From contig NZ_AOID01000045.1 of assembly GCF_000337195.1 (NCBI RefSeq), forward strand, positions 1 to 64,000: a stretch of 64,000 nucleotides of DNA, in the 5' to 3' direction. Each line of letters begins with the position of its first letter. Position 1 is the stretch's first letter. The position numbers were made by a program, and so were the translations under genes. The stretch is from Natrinema versiforme JCM 10478 (GTDB taxonomy: Archaea; Halobacteriota; Halobacteria; Halobacteriales; Natrialbaceae). Shown one piece after another: positions 44,655-54,321 of the stretch. A model generated the notes under the pieces. It had not been told where the DNA came from and ran no database searches. It saw nothing but the letters and a program-made list of their open reading frames with translations.

Positions 44655-44663
44655 GATTTTATT
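44655..44663 (+). promoter_or_regulatory. TATA-like box of the semialdehyde dehydrogenase gene
   Basis: GATTTTATTT is centred about 30 bases before the ATG at 44688, fitting a leaderless transcript. The divergent aminotransferase promoter lies in the same 178-base gap. Confidence 0.5.
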
Positions 44664-44687
44664 TCACCGCTACCGGTAGTCAGCCTC

Positions 44688-46169
44688 ATGGTTGAACGAC
44701 AGTCGATCGGTCAGAGCAAGACGGTACGGAATTACGTCGACGGAAACTGGCGGGACGCCACCGGCGACGACGAGCTGACGAGCGTGAACCCGGCGACCGG
44801 GGAAGAGCTCGCGACCGTCCCGTTCAGTTCGGACGCGGATGTCGACGAGATCGTCGCCACGGGCAACGAGGCCTTCGAAACGTGGTCGTCCCGGCCCGTC
44901 GAAGAGCGAATCCAACCGCTCTTTCGGCTGAAGATGCTGCTCGAGGAGCACCAAGACGAGCTCGCGGAGCTACTGGTCAGGGATCACGGGAAGACGCTCG
45001 CGGAGGCCCGCGGCGAACTCCGCCGGGGCATCGAGAACGTCGAGGTCGCCTGCGGCATCCCGTCGATGATGCAGAGCGGCTCCCTGCTGAACGCCGCCCC
45101 CGATATCGACGAGAGCGCAGTCAGGAAGCCACTGGGCGTCTTCGCAGCGATCACGCCGTTCAACTTCCCCGGCATGATCCCGCTATGGTTCCTGCCCTAC
45201 GCCGTCGCGACCGGGAACAGCTTCGTCCTCAAACCCAGCGAGCAGAACCCGCTTGTCGCCCAGCGGCTGTTCGAACTCATCGACGAGGCCGGCTTCCCCG
45301 ATGGCGTCTTACAGCTCGTCAACGGCGGCCCCGATACCGTCAACGCCCTGCTGGACCACGAGGGCGTGGAGGGAATCTCCTTCGTCGGCAGTACGCCCAT
45401 CGCGAAGCTCGTCTACGAGCGCGCGGCACAGAACGGCAAGCGCGTCCAGGCCCAAGGCGGCGCGAAGAACCACATCATCGTCACGGAGACCGCCGACCTC
45501 GAGTTCGCCGCGGCGAAGGCCGTCTCGTCGGCCACCGCCTGCGGCGGCGAGCGGTGTCTCGCCAACGACGTGATCCTCGTCGAGGAGTCGATCTACGACG
45601 AGTTCACCGACCTCGTCCTCGAGGAGGCCGCCGCGCAGGTGGTCGGCTACGGGCTCGACGAGGAGACTGACATCGGGGCGCTCATCAGCTCCGAACACGA
45701 GGAGACGGTCCGTGACTACATCCAAGCGGGGATCGAGGAGGGCGCGGAGCTCCTGCTCGACGGCCGGGAGGTCGCCGTCGACGGCTACGAGGACGGTAAC
45801 TTCCTCGGCCCGACGGTCTTCGGCGACGTCACCGCCGACATGGTCATCTCCCGGGAGGAGATCTTCGGCCCGGTGCTCGGCCTCGCACCCGTCGCGGACA
45901 TCGACGAGGCCATCGACCGGATGAACGAGAGCCGGTACGGGAACGCGGCGAGCCTGTTCACCGGCAGCGGCGCGGACGCACGGAAGTTCCGCCACGAGGC
46001 TGAGATCGGGAACCTCGGCGTCAACGTCGGTACTTCGGCCCCGATGGCCTTCTTCCACTTCGGCGGCTGGAAGGACTCGTTCTTCGGCGACCTCCACGCC
46101 CAGGGCGAGGACATGATCCACTTCTACACCGACAAGGGCGTCTACATCGAACGCTGGCCGGACGCCTGA
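44688..46169 (+). CDS. mmsA: CoA-acylating (methyl)malonate-semialdehyde dehydrogenase
   Basis: A 493-residue aldehyde dehydrogenase of the MMSDH/IolA type. It has the ITPFNFPGMIPLWFLPYA substrate/NAD segment and the catalytic cysteine C290 in CGGERCLAN. The family-specific C-terminus GGWKDSFFGDLHAQGEDMIHFYTDKGVYIERW is present. The enzyme converts malonate or methylmalonate semialdehyde, NAD and CoA to acetyl- or propionyl-CoA plus CO2. With the divergent aminotransferase it completes beta-amino-acid degradation. Start ATG at 44688. Confidence 0.95.
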   Translation: MVERQSIGQSKTVRNYVDGNWRDATGDDELTSVNPATGEELATVPFSSDADVDEIVATGNEAFETWSSRPVEERIQPLFRLKMLLEEHQDELAELLVRDHGKTLAEARGELRRGIENVEVACGIPSMMQSGSLLNAAPDIDESAVRKPLGVFAAITPFNFPGMIPLWFLPYAVATGNSFVLKPSEQNPLVAQRLFELIDEAGFPDGVLQLVNGGPDTVNALLDHEGVEGISFVGSTPIAKLVYERAAQNGKRVQAQGGAKNHIIVTETADLEFAAAKAVSSATACGGERCLANDVILVEESIYDEFTDLVLEEAAAQVVGYGLDEETDIGALISSEHEETVRDYIQAGIEEGAELLLDGREVAVDGYEDGNFLGPTVFGDVTADMVISREEIFGPVLGLAPVADIDEAIDRMNESRYGNAASLFTGSGADARKFRHEAEIGNLGVNVGTSAPMAFFHFGGWKDSFFGDLHAQGEDMIHFYTDKGVYIERWPDA

Positions 46170-47182
46170 TACGGTTTGCCGGAACGATGTACCGTACGAA
46201 CCCGACCGCTCTGGGGTTACACTGCCGTACAGTGGATCGTATGAGCCGGGGGACAATAGAACCGTGACCACCTATCGTTCGTATCCTGCTACGTCGCCGG
46301 CACGCACCTCGAGCCGATTCTCGTCGTGGCGCTGCCGATTATCTCGCCGGGCGTGCTCCGCAGTGGTGATCGTCTTCTCGTGTCGTTCGGTGCGAGGCAG
46401 TTCGCGAGCTCCGCGGACGCGACTGCGAGTCCGGTGATCATCCACGCGGCGCCCCGGTCTGGCCGGGCTCCGAGACCAGCGCCCTCTCGACGGCGCTCGC
46501 ACTCGCGGTGATCGGAGCCGGACTTAGCGGCACGTTCTCGCGGTCGGGAGCGCCGCAGGATGGTGTTCGGGATCGAGACCGGTATCGCCCGACCAGTTGC
46601 GGGATCGTACCGAACGGAAGGAGTCGCACACCGATCGCACAGCCGTCTCACGCGTGCTGTCGGAACGCCGACGGAACTGCCGAACCGTCGTCCGCCCCGT
46701 CGGCTCGCTCGAGCGTGCCGCAACTCGGTGCCGATACTCCGCCAGACGACGTCGTACCGGGGACGCTCGTCCAGAGCATGACGGCGGCCGATCCGGACGC
46801 GGCGTTCGAACCGAGTTTACACCCATATGTCCGTAAGAAATGTGCGAATGTCGCTCTAGAAATGGAATACCGATTATATATTACCTATTCGTGGACTTCC
46901 GACAAGATCGGATCGGCGGTCTTGTGGGCCTCAAGTGGCGGAATAGAGGTATTTCCAGCGTGCTACTGTGCTATTACCGAACAAAATTAACGTGACAGGT
47001 ATAACTGCGAGAGTGAAAAACAAGCGAAAATGATCGTCTATCGATCGAACCGGAGGAACGAACGGGAACGCGGAACCGCGGGTCGAACGGTCCGATTCCT
47101 CGAGACCGAAACGAACGGCCGACGCACCGCTAACTGACCCGTCGCGCCCGGCTGGCCCACACGGGTCCGAGGACGGCGAGGC
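46170..47182. other. One kilobase without an intact gene
   Basis: Several open frames exist but have shadow-like Arg/Ser composition. One frame near 46280-46360 gives a membrane-like peptide (GTHLEPILVVALPIISPGVL) without continuation. 46845-47040 is AT-rich. It looks like a decayed region inside the island; nothing can be named. Confidence 0.45.
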
Positions 47183-47932
47183 TCAGTGCATCACGTCGCC
47201 GCCGTCCGGACTGAGCGTCTGTCCCGTGTAGTAACTGCTCTCGTCGGACGCGAGGAACACCGCCGTCGGGACCACGTCGTTGACGGTCCCGAGTCGGTCC
47301 ATCGGGAGTTCCGCCTCCTTCGCGTCGCGCCACTCCTCGGAGATGTCGTCCAGCAGCTCGGTCCGGACCGGTCCCGGTGCAATCGCGTTGACGCGGACCG
47401 TCGGGGCGACCTCTCGGGCCAGCGCGCGTGTCATCGCGATCACGCCGCCTTTCGCCGCAGAGTAGTGGACGAGTTCTTCGCCGCCCTCGAGCCCGAGCTG
47501 TGAAGCGACGTTGACGATCGATCCGTTCCCCGCCTCGAGCATCCCGGGAAGCGCGAACCGCGTCGTCAGGAAGACGCCGCGGAGGTCCACGGCCATGGTC
47601 TCGTCCCACATCTCGACGGGCATCTCCGCCAGCGGGGACTGGGTGAGGATCCCCGCGTTGTTCACCAGGACGTCGATCGGGCCGAGCATCGACTCGAAGG
47701 CGTCGATCATCTCGCTGACGTCGTCGGCGTCGCTCACGTCGGCTTCGAACGCGACCGCGTCACCGCCGTCGCGTTCGATCGATTCGACGACCGCGTCGGC
47801 CGCGGCCGCCTCGCCGGGCGGGTGGTTGACGCCGACCGTCGCCCCCGCCGCCGCGAGCCCCTCCGCGATTCCGCGACCGATTCCACGGGTGCCGCCCGTT
47901 ACCAGTGCTCGTTTGCCGTCTAATCGTGACAT
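47183..47932 (-). CDS. Short-chain dehydrogenase/reductase
   Basis: A 249-residue classical SDR (FabG-like): cofactor motif TGGTRGIG (12-19), NNAG (91-94) and catalytic S144, Y157, K161. NVNHPPG after the second strand does not show the acidic residue of NAD-specific enzymes, so NADP is possible. It lies 52 bases downstream of the carbamoyl amidohydrolase on the same strand and is probably in its operon. Oxidation of a hydroxy- or reduction of an oxo-acid intermediate is a guess. Confidence 0.9.
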   Translation of the reverse strand: MSRLDGKRALVTGGTRGIGRGIAEGLAAAGATVGVNHPPGEAAAADAVVESIERDGGDAVAFEADVSDADDVSEMIDAFESMLGPIDVLVNNAGILTQSPLAEMPVEMWDETMAVDLRGVFLTTRFALPGMLEAGNGSIVNVASQLGLEGGEELVHYSAAKGGVIAMTRALAREVAPTVRVNAIAPGPVRTELLDDISEEWRDAKEAELPMDRLGTVNDVVPTAVFLASDESSYYTGQTLSPDGGDVMH

Positions 47933-47984
47933 CGTCTCAGTATCTGTGTTCCGTCGGTAGTGATCAGTCGTTCGATAGCGGGCC

Positions 47985-49223
47985 TCACGAGTCCGATTCC
48001 GCGATATCGAGCGCGGCGTTTGCCAGCGTGTTCGCGGACGCGTAACAGTCGTCCCAGCTCGTGTACTCCGCTTCGGTGTGGCTCTTGCCGTCCTCGCTGA
48101 CGGCGAACACCATCCCCGTATCGCAGATTTCGGTCAGATGGGTCGCGTCGTGGCCCGCGCCGCTGAAGATGTGCATGCTGTCGTAGCCGAGGTCGGCGGC
48201 GGCCGCGTCGACCGCGTCGATACACTGGTCCGCGAAATCGACGCTCGGCGCTCGCATCCGCTCTTCCCACTCCCAGTCGAGCCCCTCGCGGTCGGCCGCG
48301 GCTTCGGCCTCGTCGAGGACGCGAGCGAACGCCTCCTCGACCACCGCGTCGTCGGGGTCCCGGAACCCCCACGTGAACGTGACCTCGCTCGGGATGATGT
48401 TGATCGAGTTGGGTTCGGCGTCGATGTAGCCGGTCGTCCCGACGGTTCGATCGCCGAGCGTCGACGGGATGCGCCGGATCTGAGTGATGACGTCCGCCGC
48501 CGCGACCAGTGCGTCCGACCGGTAGTGCATCGGCGTCGGACCGGAGTGGTCGGCCTCCCCGTAGTAGGTGATCGCTCCCCACGTGAAGCCGACGATCCCG
48601 GTCACGACGCCGACGTCTTTCCCCTCGAGTTCGAGAGACGGTCCCTGCTCGATGTGTAACTCGAGGTAGGCCTCGTACTCGGTCGTCGGCTCGGCCGGCA
48701 CGTCGCCCTTGTAGCCGATCCGCTCGAGTTCCGCCTCGAACTCGACGCCGTCGGCGTCGGTCGTGGCGTACTCCTCTTCGAGGTCGTGTGCGCCGGCCCA
48801 GACACCGCTGCCCTGCATCGCGGGCTGAAAGCGCGAGCCCTCCTCGTTCGTCCAGTTGACGATCTCGATGGGATGGGTCGTCTCGATCCCCTCCTCGTTG
48901 AGTGTGCGAACGAGTTCGAGCGCGCTGATTACGCCCATCGCCCCGTCGTAGATGCCGCCGTAGGGTTGGGAATCGAGGTGTGAGCCGACCAGAACGGGGT
49001 CCGCGTCCGGGTCCGTCCCCTCGCGTCGTCCGAACATGTTTCCGAACTCGTCGACGCGAACCTCGAGCCCCTCGGCCTCCATTCGGTCGGCGAACCAGTC
49101 TCGGATCCGTTTGTCCTCGTCGGACAACGCGAGGCGGTGGAGGCCGCCGTCTTCGGTGCCACCGATCTCGGCCTGTTCTCTCATCGTCTCGATAAACCGC
49201 TCGCGGTCGAGCTGAATACGCAT
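47985..49223 (-). CDS. M20-type N-carbamoyl-amino-acid amidohydrolase (HyuC/AllC/beta-ureidopropionase-like)
   Basis: A 412-residue zinc or manganese hydrolase. Metal ligands: H82 in GSHLDSQPYGG, D93 in IYDGAMGV, E127/E128 in NEEGSRF, H190 in LHIEQGP, plus a C-terminal histidine in SGAGHDATHL. The lid-domain motif GEADHSGPTPMHYRSDALVA is typical. These enzymes release CO2 and NH3 from N-carbamoyl-L-amino acids, N-carbamoyl-beta-alanine or allantoate. The ATG at 49223 has a TATA-like box about 28 bases upstream. Confidence 0.93.
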   Translation of the reverse strand: MRIQLDRERFIETMREQAEIGGTEDGGLHRLALSDEDKRIRDWFADRMEAEGLEVRVDEFGNMFGRREGTDPDADPVLVGSHLDSQPYGGIYDGAMGVISALELVRTLNEEGIETTHPIEIVNWTNEEGSRFQPAMQGSGVWAGAHDLEEEYATTDADGVEFEAELERIGYKGDVPAEPTTEYEAYLELHIEQGPSLELEGKDVGVVTGIVGFTWGAITYYGEADHSGPTPMHYRSDALVAAADVITQIRRIPSTLGDRTVGTTGYIDAEPNSINIIPSEVTFTWGFRDPDDAVVEEAFARVLDEAEAAADREGLDWEWEERMRAPSVDFADQCIDAVDAAAADLGYDSMHIFSGAGHDATHLTEICDTGMVFAVSEDGKSHTEAEYTSWDDCYASANTLANAALDIAESDS

Positions 49224-49384
49224 ACGGAAACGATTTCGCAAGTGATACCTTAAATGTTCCCTTCCAGAATTCATTCGTAGTGTAAAACACCTGTATTGCA
49301 GACAATCGTATTTCTATATCCCATATTCCATGCAATCCGAGAGTATATGTGCCAGAAGTGTTCGCGTTCGCCGTAAGGAGTAGC

Positions 49385-49392
49385 ATTAAATA
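49385..49392 (+). promoter_or_regulatory. TATA-like box of the ABC importer genes
   Basis: ATTAAATA is centred 29 bases before the ATG at 49417. The divergent amidohydrolase promoter (ACATTTAAG on the minus strand, about 49249-49257) lies in the same 193-base gap. Confidence 0.55.
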
Positions 49393-49416
49393 GAACCCCC
49401 GACAGGATACGATGTA

Positions 49417-50544
49417 ATGACGGTTACCGAGATTGCGATCGAATCGTTACAGAAATCGTTCCGTAGCGAGACCGTGCTGCGGGATATCGAGCTCAACGTC
49501 GAAAAAGGAGAGTTCTGCGTCGTCATCGGCCCCAGCGGCTGTGGGAAGAGTACGCTGCTCAAGTGCATCGCCGGCCTGGTCGACCACGAAGCCGGCACGG
49601 TCACACTGAACGGAACGGATGCCGACGAACTGTCCGTCCAGGAGCGGGACATCGGGTTCGTCTTTCAGGAGTTCGAGGAGACGCTGTTCGCGCACAAGAC
49701 GGTCGCCGAAAACGTCGCGTTCGGATTGGAACAACAGGACCGGGAGTTCACCGAGGGGGAAATCGACGACCGGATCGACGAGATGCTGTCGATGCTGGCG
49801 ATCGAACACACGAAAGACGACTACCCAGGGGAGCTCTCCGGCGGACAACAACAGCGGGTCGAGCTCGCGCGCCAACTCGTGCGAGAGTGCGACGTCATGT
49901 TGCTCGACGACCCGCTGGCCGACCTCGACTACAAGCTCCAAAAGCGGATGGAACTCGAGATGCGCCAGATCCACCGCTCGCTGGGCAGTACGTTCATCTA
50001 CGTCACGCACAACCAAGACCAGGCGCTGACGCTCGCGGATACGCTCGTCGTGATGAACCACGGGAAGATCGAACAGATCGGATCGCCGACCGAGGTCTAC
50101 GAGTCGCCGGCGACGGCCTTTACCGCGCGCTTCGTGGGCGACTCGAACGTCTTCGTCGCGGACGGCACCGTGGCGACGGACGGCGACGCCGTCGCCGTCG
50201 ACACGAGCATCGGGACGCTCGAGGCGGTTCCCCGAAACGGCAGCGTCTCGGGCGGGGACGGACTCTACCTCGTTCGCCCGGAGTCAGTCGAAATCGGCGA
50301 CGACGACTGCGACACCGTGATCACCGGGACGCTCGAGGGGCGGACGTACACCGGCGAGACGACCGAGTTCGCGTTCTCGATCGACGGCCTCGACCGGGAG
50401 TTCCTCGCCGTCGCGGCCGGTCGCCCCGACGTCGGCACCGTCGGCGACGATCTCGCGCTCGGCTGGGACCGGACGGACGCGTGGTACTTCGAAAATATCA
50501 GTGCGACCGACACCGTTACCGCGGCGGATCTCGTGGAGGAGTGA
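49417..50544 (+). CDS. PotA-like ABC importer ATPase, first copy
   Basis: A 375-residue nucleotide-binding subunit: Walker A GPSGCGKST (38-46), Q-loop VFQEFEE, signature LSGGQ (140-144), Walker B MLLDD (161-165) with Asp165 in place of the catalytic Glu, H198 in the switch, and a C-terminal TOBE-like domain (about 235-375). It energises a spermidine/putrescine-class importer together with the genes to 57050. Only two bases separate its stop from the next ATPase gene, so they are coupled. Confidence 0.93.
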   Translation: MTVTEIAIESLQKSFRSETVLRDIELNVEKGEFCVVIGPSGCGKSTLLKCIAGLVDHEAGTVTLNGTDADELSVQERDIGFVFQEFEETLFAHKTVAENVAFGLEQQDREFTEGEIDDRIDEMLSMLAIEHTKDDYPGELSGGQQQRVELARQLVRECDVMLLDDPLADLDYKLQKRMELEMRQIHRSLGSTFIYVTHNQDQALTLADTLVVMNHGKIEQIGSPTEVYESPATAFTARFVGDSNVFVADGTVATDGDAVAVDTSIGTLEAVPRNGSVSGGDGLYLVRPESVEIGDDDCDTVITGTLEGRTYTGETTEFAFSIDGLDREFLAVAAGRPDVGTVGDDLALGWDRTDAWYFENISATDTVTAADLVEE

Positions 50545-50546
50545 TA

Positions 50547-51755
50547 ATGGCTAACATAGAACAGACTGGGGCGAACCCCGAGGCCGAGGACGTACAGCGG
50601 GCGACGACCGAACCCGACCGAGAGCTCACGCTCGAGGTCGACGGGCTGACGAAAATCTATCCGGACGGGACGCTGGCGGTCGACGAGATCGACTTCGGCA
50701 TCGAGGCGGGCGACTTCTGTGTCCTGATCGGGCCCAGCGGCTGCGGGAAGTCGACGACCCTGCACTCGATCATCGGCAACATCCCCGTCACGGAGGGGCA
50801 GGTCCTCCTCGAAGGGGAGGATATCACCGAGACGCCGACCTACGATCGGGACATCGGGCTGGTGTTCCAGGACTTCCAGCTGTTCCCGCACATGACCGTC
50901 CGGGAGAACATCACCTACGGGCTCGAGCGGATCGACTGCCCGCCCGACGAAATCGAGCGCCGGGTCGACGACGCCATCGACCTGATGCACCTTGAGGGGC
51001 TCGAGGAGCGGACCCCCGAAGAGCTGTCCGCGGGCCAGCAACAGCGGGTCGCCCTGACCCGCAGCATCGTCCTCGAGCCACAGCTTCTCTTGCTCGACGA
51101 GCCGCTGGGGGACATGGACTACAAGCTCCAAAAGCGGATGGAGCGGGAACTGCTGCGGATCCACCGGGAGCTCGATACGACCTTCGTCTACGTGACCCAC
51201 GACCAGACTCAGGCCATGCGCCTCGCCGACCAGATCGTCGTGATGAACGACGGCAAGGTCGAACAGTCCGACTCCGTCGAGAACGTCTACAACTCCCCGG
51301 CGACCGCGTTCGTCTCCACCTTCGTCGGCGACTCGAACGTGTTCAGAGGCGAGCTCGCGGACGTCTCCGAGAACGGCGAGCACGCGCTGATCGAGACGCC
51401 GCTAGGGTCTTTCCACACGTCGACGGAGAACCTCCGGTCGCCGCCGTCGTCGCTCGTCGGGGAGCGGATCCCGTTCTCGGTGCGCCCACAACACATCGCG
51501 CTCGGTCCGGAGCTGGAAAACGAACTCGAGTGCCGCGTCGACGACGTGATCCACCAGCCCGGCTCGGGCACGAAGGTGATCCTCACCGCGACGGCCGAGG
51601 ACGGGACGGAGACGGAGCTCCAGCTCAAGTCGTTCGACCGGATCGACCCGGCCGGAACCGTTACCGTCAGCTGGAGCGCCGACCACGGAACCCTGCTCGA
51701 GGAAACGAGCGTCGTCGACGGGATCGACCTCGAGACGGACGTGCTGGGCGAGTGA
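50547..51755 (+). CDS. PotA-like ABC importer ATPase, second copy
   Basis: A 402-residue subunit paralogous to the preceding one (both have DYKLQKRM after Walker B). Walker A GPSGCGKST (62-70), signature LSAGQ (160-164), Walker B LLLDE with E185, switch H218, and a TOBE-like tail (about 260-402). Walker B is canonical here while the signature is altered, the reverse of the first copy. A 27-residue polar leader precedes the domain. Start ATG at 50547. Confidence 0.93.
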   Translation: MANIEQTGANPEAEDVQRATTEPDRELTLEVDGLTKIYPDGTLAVDEIDFGIEAGDFCVLIGPSGCGKSTTLHSIIGNIPVTEGQVLLEGEDITETPTYDRDIGLVFQDFQLFPHMTVRENITYGLERIDCPPDEIERRVDDAIDLMHLEGLEERTPEELSAGQQQRVALTRSIVLEPQLLLLDEPLGDMDYKLQKRMERELLRIHRELDTTFVYVTHDQTQAMRLADQIVVMNDGKVEQSDSVENVYNSPATAFVSTFVGDSNVFRGELADVSENGEHALIETPLGSFHTSTENLRSPPSSLVGERIPFSVRPQHIALGPELENELECRVDDVIHQPGSGTKVILTATAEDGTETELQLKSFDRIDPAGTVTVSWSADHGTLLEETSVVDGIDLETDVLGE

Positions 51756-51927
51756 GGCGGCCGGTGCGAAAGTGCGATCGGACACCAGTGGTCGATTCAC
51801 CAATAATTACCCGAATCGTACCCGTAGTCAGGGATCGATATCGTATATTCCGCGTAATTACGGTACCGAACGGGGGTAAGTTTGGGAAACCTTTAACACA
51901 CATTGGGAGAATTGGTATTGACGTGCT

Positions 51928-53319
51928 ATGACGAACGGATCTAGCAGTAATCTCAGCAGACGCAACTTCGTACAGCTAACTGCCGCGGGAGCCGCCGCCG
52001 GAGCGGCCGGCTGTGTCGGAGGGGGAGACGGGGACGACACCATCAGCGATTCGGTCGGGCGAGACAGCGACTCGCTCGACGACGGCGAGCGACCGGTCGA
52101 GTGGATCGGCCCCGACTGGGCGGTCGCCGACGCGCAGGCTAACAAGTTCACCGAGATGACCGACGTCGACATCAACACGACGATCGCGACGATCGGGGAC
52201 ACGCAGGCCCAGATCCTCGGGGGCGGCTCCACGAACATCGACGTGGTCACCACCGACACGTCGGGCTCGGCCGCGATGACCCGCGATAACCCGGTCACGC
52301 TGCCGATGGCCGTCGACGACCTCGAGAACTGGAACGAGGACAACGTCTCGGACCTGTTCACCGATCCGGAGTCGGCGCTCGGCCACCTCGACGAGCAGGT
52401 CGAGACGTTCACCCGGGAGCTGTGGGCCGACGGGGACGCGAAGGACGAACTGCTGTTCTCGCCGTACGCGTACAACTTCGACGCGATGGGGTACAACCCG
52501 TCGTACGTCGACGACGTCTCCCTCTGGAGCGCGCTGTTCGACGACCAGTACAGCGGGGAGGTCATCGTCGGCGAGACCGCGGCGATCACGATTCCGCAGA
52601 CGATGATGCACCTGCTGGACAACGACATGATCGACGCGAACATCGGTGAGTTGAACGATCCGTCACAGGACCAGCTCGACACCGCGATCGACTTCCTGGT
52701 CGAGCAGAAGGAGGCCGGCCAGTTCCGTTCGACGTGGGAGGCGTACGGCGAGTCGGTGACCCTGATGGCCGGCGAGGAGGCCGTCATCGGCGACGTCTGG
52801 CAGCCGGCCGCGATGGACGTCAGGCGCGACGGCACGCCGTGTACGTACGCCACCATGAGCGACGGCGTGCAGGGCTACCGGTTCTGGTACGGCGGGATGT
52901 CGATCCTCGAGGGGGCCGCGGAGCGGGACAACGTCGCGGAGGCGTACTCGCTGTACGACGACGTACACATGGGCGCGTGGTTCCCCGGCTTCGTCCAGCA
53001 ACGCGGCTACTCGGTTCCCCACTACGAGAACCGAGAGCTCGTCCGGGACGGCTCGGACGACTCGGGCGAGGGCATGGGGCCGGAGTACTACGACTGGGCC
53101 TACGAGGGCGAGTCGACCTACGAACCCGTCGACGAACCGGCCCTCTTCGACCCGGCCGAGTACGACTGGTCGATGGAAGAAGGCGAGCCGGATTCGAACG
53201 GCGGCACTCGAGACAGCGGCCCCATCGAGGAGCGGATCAACCGCATCGGGTTCTTCCAGATCTGGCCCAGCGAAGCCGACTACATGACCCAGCGCTGGGA
53301 GGAGTTCCTCAGTGCATAG
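51928..53319 (+). CDS. Tat-exported lipoprotein substrate-binding protein (PotD-like)
   Basis: A 463-residue binding protein: twin-arginine motif SRRNFVQ, hydrophobic Ala-rich segment and lipobox AAGC, then an acidic linker and a periplasmic-binding fold (about 45-460) with FSPYAYNFDAMGYNP and VIGDVWQPAAMDV. It captures the imported solute at the cell surface. A CCTTTAACAC promoter-like element about 35 bases upstream suggests its own transcript in addition to any read-through from the ATPase genes, as is common for binding proteins. Ligand unknown. Confidence 0.92.
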   Translation: MTNGSSSNLSRRNFVQLTAAGAAAGAAGCVGGGDGDDTISDSVGRDSDSLDDGERPVEWIGPDWAVADAQANKFTEMTDVDINTTIATIGDTQAQILGGGSTNIDVVTTDTSGSAAMTRDNPVTLPMAVDDLENWNEDNVSDLFTDPESALGHLDEQVETFTRELWADGDAKDELLFSPYAYNFDAMGYNPSYVDDVSLWSALFDDQYSGEVIVGETAAITIPQTMMHLLDNDMIDANIGELNDPSQDQLDTAIDFLVEQKEAGQFRSTWEAYGESVTLMAGEEAVIGDVWQPAAMDVRRDGTPCTYATMSDGVQGYRFWYGGMSILEGAAERDNVAEAYSLYDDVHMGAWFPGFVQQRGYSVPHYENRELVRDGSDDSGEGMGPEYYDWAYEGESTYEPVDEPALFDPAEYDWSMEEGEPDSNGGTRDSGPIEERINRIGFFQIWPSEADYMTQRWEEFLSA

Positions 53320-53352
53320 CACGCCGATCCCAAAGCCACGAACGATACTGCC

Positions 53353-54264
53353 ATGAGCTCGAAAACTGCGGACGACGGGAGCGGGGTCTCACGATATCTG
53401 CCGGGGGACCGATCGGTGTCGATCACCGAAGTGACCGCGCTGACGATGCCGACCGTCGGGTGGTTCCTGCTGTTCCTGATGGTCCCGCTGTTGGTGGTCC
53501 TGTACTACAGCTTCCTCACCTATCAGTCGTTCAGCGTCGTCAACGAGATTTCGACGTTCGCCTGGGTCAACGGCGTGTTCACCTCGAGCGTCGTCCACAG
53601 CGCGTTCGTCCGCACGCTGGGCGTGGCGATCGTCGTGACGGCGATCACGCTCCTGTTCGGCTACCCGATCGGGTACTACCTGCGATTCCACACCGGACAG
53701 ATCGGCGGCACGATACTGTTGTTGTTCCTCGTGATCCCGTTCTGGACGGCGGAACTGATCCGAACGTTCGGCTGGCTCCCGATCCTGGGACAGAACGGCG
53801 CCGTCAACGGCGTCCTCATGGGACTGGGAATTACCAGCGGCCCCCTCGAGTGGCTGCTGTACTCGCGGTTCTCGCAGGCCGTCGGCTACCTCCAAAACTA
53901 CGTCGTGTTCATGGCCGCGCCGATCTACATCTCCCTGTCCCAGATCGACGACGACTTACTCGACGCCTCGGAGACGCTCCGGGGAGACCCCATCGACACC
54001 TTCCGGAACGTCACCTGGCCGCTGAGCAAACCGGGCGTGGCGATCGGCTGTATGTTCACGTTCGTGCTGACGATCGGGAACTTCACCGTGCCGACGTTCC
54101 TCAGCGGCGGCTCGAGTACCGTCTCCTCCCTGATCTACAACCGCTACAGTCAGGGGCTCAACTACCCCAGTGCGGCGGCGCTGTCGATCACGCTACTGGT
54201 CGTGATCTTCCTGTTCGTCTTCGTCCTGTTCCGGTACGTCGACATCACGGAGATCGCGAACTAA
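53353..54264 (+). CDS. ABC importer permease (PotB-like)
   Basis: A 303-residue permease with six helices. The EAA coupling loop is DASETLRGDPIDTFRNVTWPLSKPGV (about residues 211-236), and the first helix follows a 35-residue polar N-terminus. It pairs with the PotC-like permease at 56202. Start ATG 33 bases after the binding-protein stop. Confidence 0.93.
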   Translation: MSSKTADDGSGVSRYLPGDRSVSITEVTALTMPTVGWFLLFLMVPLLVVLYYSFLTYQSFSVVNEISTFAWVNGVFTSSVVHSAFVRTLGVAIVVTAITLLFGYPIGYYLRFHTGQIGGTILLLFLVIPFWTAELIRTFGWLPILGQNGAVNGVLMGLGITSGPLEWLLYSRFSQAVGYLQNYVVFMAAPIYISLSQIDDDLLDASETLRGDPIDTFRNVTWPLSKPGVAIGCMFTFVLTIGNFTVPTFLSGGSSTVSSLIYNRYSQGLNYPSAAALSITLLVVIFLFVFVLFRYVDITEIAN

Positions 54265-54321
54265 GCCGGCGGCCGGCGTTCTTTTCTGCGCGCGACGAGA
54301 AACCGATGGACGAGCGACCGG

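Noticed and set aside
46262-46990. Frames with a membrane-like peptide near 46300 and a 160-residue frame at 46508
   Set aside because: The hydrophobic peptide is short and runs into Arg/Ser-rich sequence; no family match by eye, so no gene is claimed.
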